From positions 1,488,001 through 1,552,000 of the forward strand of contig NGZR01000006.1 of assembly GCA_002197995.1 (NCBI GenBank): a stretch of DNA of 64,000 nucleotides, written 5' to 3'. Shown piece by piece: positions 56,985 to 64,000 of the stretch. Below the pieces are notes generated by a model. That model did no database searches and was not told the origin of the DNA. It was given only the letters and a program-made list of their open reading frames with translations. Made by a program: the position numbers and the translations under genes. Each line of letters starts with the position of its first letter. Position 1 is the first letter of the stretch. This DNA comes from Gaeumannomyces sp. JS-464 (Eukaryota; Ascomycota; Sordariomycetes; Magnaporthales; Magnaporthaceae).

Positions 56985-57015
<31 letters not shown>

Positions 57016-57499
57016 CTCGCGATCGCAACTGCCAACGGCTATGGTAATTGCCTGCCGTGGGCGACCGCGTTATTTCCAGCCGGCAGTTCGCAATTGCAAC
57101 CCTTTGCCCCAATTCTTTCCAGGGTCTTTTCCTTTTTCCTATTTTTTTTTTCTTTTTTTTTTCTTTCTATTCTCCTTCTTTTTCTCTGCTCTTCTTTTCC
57201 CTGATTCCCTTCCTCCTTCCTAATTTTTTTTCTTTCTCTCCCTGCTGGGATGAACCCTGTAACACTGGTCGACTACGGTCACGCTGCATGCGGTATACGA
57301 GGTAACCTTTAATTTTATATCCGTGCCTGGTATATCGTCACATTTCATCATCCGGCCTTTTTGGCCCTTCGCGTCGTCTCGTGTGTGCCTATCGTCATAT
57401 CCCGTCGCAGCAGGATGGATATCTAGCGGTCCCCCACGTCCACAATTCCACCCAGCGCGGCGTCCGCGCGCCAATTCGTTGACGTCCGGCGTCCTGCTT
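56796..57499. other. FMO promoter and GST-like 3' flank
   Basis: About 700 bases. It contains a 29-nt poly-G (56985-57013) and a long T/C-rich stretch (57125-57245) on the + strand, so the FMO promoter is purine-rich on the sense strand. No gene is visible. Confidence 0.4.
56985..57013 (+). repeat. Poly-G tract (29 nt)
   Basis: Run of 29 G about 190 bases upstream of the FMO start (poly-C in the FMO sense strand). Confidence 0.9.
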
Positions 57500-58294
57500 T
57501 TACTCCTTGGGATCCTGGCGTCGCCCGGCTTGAACTCGCCAAAGACGTTCTTGATCTCGGGATAGCGCTAAGGCCAGCCATGTACTTGACGACATTGGGG
57601 GCGGCCTTGGCCATCTCGGCGTCGAGCAGGAAGCCCGAGATGAAGAAGAGGGCGCCGCCGACCATGACGTCAGCCATGGAGAGCTTGTCGCCGACCAGGA
57701 AGGCCTTGCCGTCCTTGAGCTCGGCGTCGAGGGCGACGAGGGCGCGCTGGAAGCCGGCGACGGCGGTGTCGTAGGCCGCGGGGCTGCCGGGAACAGCTTG
57801 AGGACCCAGCTGAGGAAGACCGGGAAGGCGGTGGCGACGAGCTCAGATTCGGCGTAGAGCGACCAGCGCCAGACCAGCGAGCGCTCGGCGACTGTCTTGC
57901 CAAGCAGCTGGTCGGCCAGCGGGCCCGAGCCGGCGAGGTGGGCGCAGATGGCGCCGCCCTCGGTCAGGCGCACGCCGTCGGCCGTCTCCATGGCTGGCAC
58001 CTTGCCGAGCGGGAACTTGGCCAGGAACTCGGGTGTCTGGTTGGCGACGCCGAACTGCCACTCGGCCGGGCCCGGCACGTTGAGCTCGAGCCCGTTCAGG
58101 GCGGCGATGACCTGGGCCTGCGCGCATTGGTGGCGTGTTTGTCAGTGGCATGGCCTGGCGGGCGGTCGGTGCCTCGGGGAAGGGCTGCCCCGCGGCCAGG
58201 GGCCAGGAGGATGTGGGGTCTGTCAGCGGTGTCCACTTACCCGCTTAACGCGGGGGTTCTCCGGGTAGGAGTAGATGGTCGCGAAGGGAGCCAT
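57500..58294 (-). CDS. Glutathione S-transferase-like protein (eEF1B-gamma type)
   Basis: A thioredoxin-fold/helical GST of the eEF1B-gamma-like group, of about 222 residues. Exon 1 is 58294-58241 (M-A-P-F-A-T-I-Y-S-Y-P-E-N-P-R-V-K-R); exon 2 starts at 58117 (A-Q-V-I-A-A-L-N-G-L). The N-domain shows F-L-A-K-F-P-L-G-K-V-P-A-M-E and L-T-E-G-G-A-I. The C-domain shows D-A-E-L-K-D-G-K-A-F-L-V-G-D-K-L-S-M-A-D. Frame changes: the C-run at 57789-57791 (three G on the + strand where four are needed for L-F-P-G-S-P-A-A-Y-D); one near 57565-57575 before Y-P-E-I-K-N-V-F-G-E-F; and one at 57509-57511 before the final P-K-E and stop. It lies upstream of, and in the same direction as, the FMO. Substrate and partner are unknown; the C-terminal eEF1G domain is absent. 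Confidence 0.75.
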
Positions 58295-59374
58295 TGTTGG
58301 AGGTGAAGGGGTTGGTTGGTTCTTGGGCGGCCTGGTATCTCTTGGGCGGATGAGCAGATGGGTTGATGTCCAGCGTTCGATAAACGATCTGCACACTCGT
58401 CAAGCGGGAGGGGACGACGTCTTTAATACTGCTAGCGGACGGCGGCAGGTGCAGACGTGTCAAGGCCACAGCCCACTCGGGAAGCTGTGGATCGCCGTTA
58501 TGCCTGTCGACTCAATCCCACATGCACCCGAGCCGTTCATCGTCAACAGCCCCCAACCCGGCAGCATTTCGCTCCATATTATCGTTGGACAAGGAAGGAG
58601 CTGACAAATAGGGACGTTTTAAGTATTATGGTCCCACCCCCACTGAAGCAAGGTCCGCAGCTCCTGCAAACTCGAGCCTACCAGGTTGGCATCGAGGAGC
58701 TGCAAAAGGGTGTGGTTCACGGTCTTTTCGGCCAATATTTGAAAGATAGGAGATCCCAGAGGATCATGATAGCAAGAAAAATAGATTACACTACTATCTA
58801 TTCGTTGACCCGCTGCTTGTGACACTTTGTGAAGTGGGAGCCGGACATCGAGTTGCGGCCGCTCGAAATGGCTCTCGCGACCTTGCGGCCGCACAGGATC
58901 CATTGCCGAGTCAGGGGCTTCCCATGGGCTGCACCGCGCGACGCTGCGATTCTTGAATCGGATAGAAGCAGCTGGATTGATCGCCCCGGTATCGAACGGC
59001 CATGACGGGCCCTGCTGCATGGAATTCGGGTAATTGTGGACCCGGCTCGCGCGTTGTTGAAACCTTCCCCCGCCTTGGAGGGGATTGGAGGGGAGGCGGT
59101 GAGCCGAATGCAGTGAATTGTTGCCCGTTTAAAGGCGCATACAAGCTGGGCAATGCTCTTTGCAGGTGGGAGCCGATGCACGGTGGACGTCTGGAAAGGA
59201 CCCTTGTACTATTGGTTCCGGCGGCCGCGGAGACGGTCGGCACGTGGGTGGGAATTCCAGTGGCATTGTGGTCGGGCTTGTCCCGATAGCCGGCGCGCGC
59301 GGACTTATGAATTACCCCGATTTTCTTTGGGGTGTCGCGCTTCGGGCGCGAAAGACCACAACGCCCGGGTTCGG
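58295..59374. other. GST promoter and DUF1308 3' flank
   Basis: About 1.1 kb without a supported gene; open frames on both strands lack motifs. Confidence 0.4.
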
Positions 59375-61281
59375 TCAATTAGATGCCCGATATTGGCCGC
59401 CGACCTGCTGTCCCGCTCCCAGTGACCTCCGCACCGTATGGACGTAAAGCCGTGGGGCATGTTTCCCCTCGCCGCCTGCTTGGCCGGACGGCGAGTGGGC
59501 CTGATCCCTCTCAGTTCTCTTGACGATTTGCTGCGCCAGCGTCTGGTTCGCCGTGACCGTCGTCACCCCGGCTTCCCACCCGTACAAGAACGACTCCGTG
59601 TTGACCTCGTTGAGCAGGTCCCGTGCCACAGAGCCCGCCACATGAGGCAAGGCTCCCTCCTCGACCAGCGCCTCCCAGCGTCCCGCCATCCCGGCGTCAA
59701 TCACCCTGATCGGCAGCCGCAGGGAGGGCGGGACCGGATGAACCGAGTGCCGCTGCAGCTCTCGCCTCGCCTCCTCGGAACCCAACCCCGGGCCCGCTGG
59801 AAGCAGGGTGGCCAGGCGCGCCGGCTCGCCGCCCGAGCCCAATGTGTCGACGATCTGCCGCACGCGCCGCGCCGCACCCAGCGTGCACACCAGCTCGCGG
59901 CCCGCAAGCAGCGGGTACAGGAACCCGGCCACGGTCGGCTCGACGCCCGACAGCTCGGCCCGGACCTGCTTGCGGATGTCCGGGCGATGCCACGGCTGCT
60001 CCGCCACGTGCGCGTGCGAGATGTCCGAGATGAGCGCCATCAGGGTGCTCGCGTCCAGGTTCGCGACGGGGCCGACGCTCACGACGCGGCCGAGGGCGTC
60101 GCTGGCCGGCGCGGGCGGCGCTAGGTTCTGCAGCGCAGAGTCTAGCGGCGGTGCGGGGCTGGTGCAGAAGGGTGAGTCGGCGGCGTCGACGACGACCGAG
60201 ATTGAGAAGTCGTCTGCCTGGGTACCCGTTCTGCGCACCCTGCGCAGGAGACGACCGATTTCCTTGTGGGATTGCTCCCTGACTCGGGGAGCACAATATG
60301 CAGCGCGCGGGGGCGGTGGCTGCGGCTGTGGCATCCGGCCGCCTGTATGAGCCCCTGGACGGTCTGGACGAGGGATATTGTGTCCATGTCGTCGTCCTCG
60401 TCCTCAGAGTTGACGCTGCCAGTAGCTTTTCGAGGCCAGTGTGCGTCATCTCCACGATCTTCTCCGCCCCAGTCCCAACCAGCTTCGGCCATTTCGTGTA
60501 GCAGTCGTGACTCGGTGATTCCCAGCACACGGAGCCATGTCGCTCCCCCGTCCACGACCGCATCGACAAGAGCCACCCCCTTTGTGCGCTTGTTCTCTCT
60601 CCCTTGAGCTTTCTGTTTCGCATCTTGTTTGCTCCCCTTCTCAAACTTCTGCCCAACAGCCTTGAGGTCACGACACTGTTTAATGATGGCCCACTGCGCT
60701 TCTGCGGATGGGAGGTTGGAGCAGTCAATGCGGCCCCGGATTCTTTTCTCGGCCACAACGAGCTCCTCCTCGATGACCACGGCTTTGGCAACGGGAGACT
60801 CGAGGCCTATGCTAGAGTCACTGTAGGCAGAATTACTTGCTATTAGGACACCGGGAAATCGTGCCTTGAACTCATCCAGGGCCCTCTCGTGGCCCCGCAT
60901 CTCGGCCTCGATCCGTCTGTAGAGGGGCCGGAGCCCGTTCACCGAATTAGGCTGGCACCATACCGCGGCGGCATCGTTTGGCATTGAGATTCGAATGTCT
61001 TCCAGGCGCTTTTCGCCATGGCTGGAAGAGTTTTCGCTTCCCGCGACGTCTCGCCCCTTGTTTCTTGCACCGCTGCCGATTGTAGTTCGCTCAAGGAGGC
61101 TCTGCAGCTCGCCTAGGAGGGCATGTGCCCGCCGCTGGGACTCTTCCATATCGCGGACAGTTGCCGCCGCTTGGGCGGCCACTTGTGGCTCGCCATCACT
61201 TGGCCGCGACGCAGGCATCGCCCTTGACTGTGTTGGCCCCTGGGTGATTAGAGCTTTTCGCGGGGCTTGCAACCCCGCCAA
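59375..61281 (-). CDS. DUF1308 (UPF0415/C7orf25-like) protein
   Basis: A single intronless gene of about 630 residues in two overlapping frames. The N-terminal part has M-E-E-S-Q-R-R-A-H-A-L-L-G-E-L and L-Y-R-R-I-E-A-E-M-R-G-H. The DUF1308 core follows: D-T-I-S-L-V-Q-T-V-Q-G-L-I, N-L-D-A-S-T-L-M-A-L-I-S-D-I-S-H, and V-A-G-F-L-Y-P-L-L-A-G-R-E-L-V-C. The C-terminus has F-L-Y-G-W-E-A-G-V-T-T-V-T-A-N. The frame changes at 60286-60289, where four C (sense) stand and a fifth would join L-H-I-V-L-P to R-V-R-E-Q-S-H-K-E-I-G-R-L-L. The family is conserved in eukaryotes and has no firmly known activity. The start may be Met 61281, 61218 or 61149; the last fits the usual beginning of the family best. 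Confidence 0.8.
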
Positions 61282-61835
61282 GGCTGTGACTCGGCGATCT
61301 GCCTGCAGAATACCTGTCTGTCTAATGACAGCTGAGGCTTTGTGTTGCGGTTAATAATTAACAAACAGGTCCGGCAGGACAGGAATGGACGTTTGGATGC
61401 AATCAACCGTCGCACCTTCAAGATCCAGGCGAGGGTGTCATCGGCGGTGCGCAGAAAAGTCGTGCGGCCTTCACGGCTCGGGCTTTGTCCCCCTTTTTTT
61501 ATATTTTTTTTTTTTTATATTCCACGCCAACATTCGTCCGGCAATCATGGTTGCTGACACCGTGAATCCACCCACACGAACCCAAGTGGATCCCGACATG
61601 ACTCTGCCTGCACACGCAGACTCCGGCTTGCGTTTTGTGATGCAGATTCAAACCAATTCCATAGAAACTCAAAGCAAGTGTCCAATGCCCCAAGTTTCTC
61701 TGCAACGTGAGAACAAACATTGCATTAGGTGAGGTTTATAAATTGTTTAAGTTCCCATTCCCCAGAACACTGTCTTCCTGTTGTTCCCAGCTCGCACATC
61801 ACCTTTCACCGCTGTTTCCGGCTTACGAGGAGGTC
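61282..61835. other. Divergent promoter region of DUF1308 and F-box genes
   Basis: About 550 bases. A T-run lies at 61505-61517. No gene is supported. Confidence 0.35.
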
Positions 61836-63675
61836 ATGATGGGCGAGACTGCAGGGGAGCCACCTCCTCAACTCAGCTCTATTGCGCCGGAGCTGGTCAT
61901 CCAAATCTTCCAACTTCTGAGCAAGCAGGATCTTTGGGCTCTTTGCCTTACTTCCAAGTACCTGGGTCGAATCTCGACAAAGGTTCTGTACTGCTCGGTC
62001 CGGGTGTGCCTAGACGCGGAGGAGAATCTCAGTCGCCTTAATAAAGAGGACCTTTCAAACACCTGGAAATTATAGCACCTGAAGCCAATCGCCTTTTCAG
62101 TTGGGTATGGGATCGCCAGAGACCACTCTATGAGATGTACTGGCATCAAATCTATGGAAACGAGCCAGTATTGCGCGAAGATAGGGACATGGAATTTACG
62201 TGTTCCCAACGGAGGGACCAAACCGGCCAATATTCCCAAGGGAAATCCCATCCTAGCCTGCCAATCCAGACTTAATTAGCGGATGCTAACATCTTCCGAG
62301 GACAGCTTTATACCAAGAAAAGGGTAATATGTACGCAACTGAGGTAGCCCGGGTCACAGCGTCTGCGATGGAGTTTTGCAAGAACCTCAGAGCCCCGCAG
62401 TTTCAATCGCTCAGGCAAGTCCTCGCCTTTTTTGTTATTTCATGAGCGTCCATGTGGCCCGCAGCCGGGACAAGCTCTGTGTCGTGTTTCCGCTAATAGG
62501 CTCTTCACACAGCTGGACTATGTAGTCGCGTATTCCCGACGAGCTTCTCCTTCACCTTATCGCTACACAACCGCAAATCACCTCCTTGGAAATCGAGAGG
62601 GTATCGGTGTCAGACATCAACGAGGTGCACGTCATCGACAAGCTCGACAACATCGACAAAGGAGAAGAGTACCCGGGCCTTGCATTGAAGCTTTTTGCTC
62701 AGCTCACTCAACTGCAACACCCGCCGTGGTTCGCCTATTCCGCCGACGTCCCTAGCCTCACTGTGCCCCTGGCAGCAAGCTCATGTCGGCTGAGAGACAT
62801 CAGGATACACAACATCAACCAGGACTGGGATGCAGCGACCTTAGTAGACACCATCAAGTCGAGACAACAGTTGGCAGGTGAAACCACGGCATGTGGGCAA
62901 GACTCGCCGCAGCCGCTGGGGCCGCTGGAGTTTCCGTGTCTTGGACGACTATCCATTGAGGGGATTAATTTCGGCAAGGGCTTAATGGAATTCGTCAAGG
63001 CATTTCGCCTTTATCATCTGGACTCGCTCACATTGCGACTCTGCGGCGGCCTTGACACCGTTCTCGATGCAATCATGGCTCAAAAAGATGAGGCCGGCCG
63101 TCCAGTTCCGGTTCGACTGAAGCACTTCGAGATCGACCATCATCAGCCATGGCGTGACCCGCAGACGGCTCAGACGTCATACCCGAGATCTATTCTCCGC
63201 TTCCTCATGTTTTTCCAGGGCCTCGAGAGTCTTGTAATCACTTACTGCCCCGGCCATTGCGACAACTCTTCGCTCAGTGCTTTCCTTCCGCCATGCGGCA
63301 GCATGCGAGTACGCTCAAGTACTTCACATTGCGCGAAGCTGGAGACTTCAACGTTCACGCCCCATCGCCACCGGACGTGTGCTTGGCCCAGCGCATTCCC
63401 CGCTTGACGCGCGAAATGCCGAATTTGAAATGCTTGGGGATTGTATGCAATGAGCATTCAACGAAGTCAAGCGTAAGTGAGAGTGATCCTCAAGACACAA
63501 CATTTTCAATTATTCAGACATACTTTCAGTTCTGACACTGTCCCAGACTCAAAATATCCAGCGGTGGCTCGCTGGAAATCAGAGGCTTGAGGTGCTTCGC
63601 GTTGATTTCAATGGCTGGGAAGAGCCAGAAAGCCGCATCGGCCGATTCCTTTGGGGGGTTCAATCCGCTTCGTAG
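61836..63675 (+). pseudogene. F-box protein with LRR-like C-terminal part, frame-damaged
   Basis: From Met 61836 an F-box reads L-S-S-I-A-P-E-L-V-I-Q-I-F-Q-L-L and D-L-W-A-L-C-L-T-S-K-Y-L, which should bind Skp1 in an SCF ubiquitin ligase. A frame change near 62050-62060 leads to F-K-H-L-E-I-I-A-P-E-A-N-R-L-F-S-W. The central part is open from about 62586 (V-S-V-S-D-I-N-E-V-H-V, then L-G-R-L-S-I-E-G-I-N-F and Y-H-L-D-S-L-T-L-R-L-C-G). Another frame change near 63285-63300 precedes T-L-K-Y-F-T-L-R-E-A-G-D-F. After a possible intron (about 63471-63546) a last exon has L-E-V-L-R-V-D-F-N-G-W-E-E and ends at 63675. Only parts of the middle can be joined with confidence. Active gene with errors, or pseudogene. 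Confidence 0.45.
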
Positions 63676-63775
63676 ACTACGGCAGTGCAAAGCTCAAACT
63701 GGGCAACAATCGATTTTTTCTCAATACATTCACCCCCATGTGGATACGGGTGTGCGCCCGCCAAATCTACTATTT

Positions 63776-64000
63776 TATTAGGCATAACCCATATTTCCAA
63801 ATATGGTTACTTGGAAATAGGCTTGTAGTAAAAGGTTTATGGCTTATAAAATAACATTTTTAGCGATTTTAAATAATTTTGCTTTTATACCATTTTACAC
63901 CGGTATATATACGTTTACCCGGACTTTTCCGCGGGTTTACGGTATTATGCCTCCGTTTATCGCCCGTTGCCGGCGTAAAACCCACGACTTTTTTTTAAAT
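63776..64000. other. AT-rich right edge, probably transposon sequence
   Basis: Composition changes sharply to AT-rich after the F-box gene (for example TTTATTAGGCATAACCC onward), as at the borders of the RIP-affected elements. No TIR or coding motif can be placed because the window ends. Confidence 0.4.

Overview
The window is a piece of a filamentous ascomycete (Pezizomycotina) genome. Genes are GC-rich with short GT-AG introns (about 60-110 nt) that often carry a CTAAC/CTGAC-type branch site. The families are typical of these fungi: CRH-type GH16 glucanosyltransferase, microsomal P450s, HET, 2EXR, rhodopsin-domain (PTH11-like), SET/MYND and DUF2306. Transposons are strongly AT-rich and have lost coding capacity in the way expected from repeat-induced point mutation (RIP). 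The species cannot be named from the sequence alone.

Layout. 0-6 kb: a broken 2EXR gene and a CRH-family cell-wall glucanosyltransferase. 6-18 kb: three cytochrome P450 genes on the minus strand and, divergent from the third, an intact ABA3-type sesquiterpene synthase. ABA3 is the non-canonical enzyme that starts abscisic acid synthesis in fungi, so this block looks like an abscisic-acid-like biosynthetic cluster. No ABA4-type short-chain dehydrogenase is visible in it. 18-29 kb: a transposon-rich compartment with two short TIR elements, a shattered rhodopsin-domain gene, and a 5.8 kb hAT element (8-bp target duplication) that carries a nested 1.86 kb Fot1/pogo element. 29-39 kb: a decayed Lys/Pro/Asn-rich repeat-protein gene, a HAD-like hydrolase, an intact zinc alcohol dehydrogenase, a DUF2306 membrane protein and a SET-MYND protein. 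40-46 kb: an intact HET-domain gene, a second Fot1/pogo element, a third short TIR element, an Hsp70-like remnant and a small unknown gene. 46.9-51.5 kb: no recognisable gene. 51.5-61.3 kb: four minus-strand genes, namely an intact amino-acid permease, a flavin monooxygenase, a glutathione-transferase-like protein and a DUF1308 protein. 61.8-63.7 kb: a damaged F-box/LRR-like gene. The window ends in AT-rich, transposon-like sequence.

Two features run through the whole window. First, many otherwise well-conserved genes (CRH, all three P450s, HAD, DUF2306, SET-MYND, FMO, GST, DUF1308, F-box) are interrupted by one or more single-base frameshifts, many of them at short G/C runs. The ABA3-like, HET, permease and alcohol dehydrogenase genes read cleanly. 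Residual homopolymer errors in a long-read assembly would explain this, but real pseudogenisation cannot be excluded from sequence alone. Second, three related 0.56-0.9 kb elements with TIRs and 3-bp target duplications (TAA or TTG) form a Harbinger/MITE-like family.
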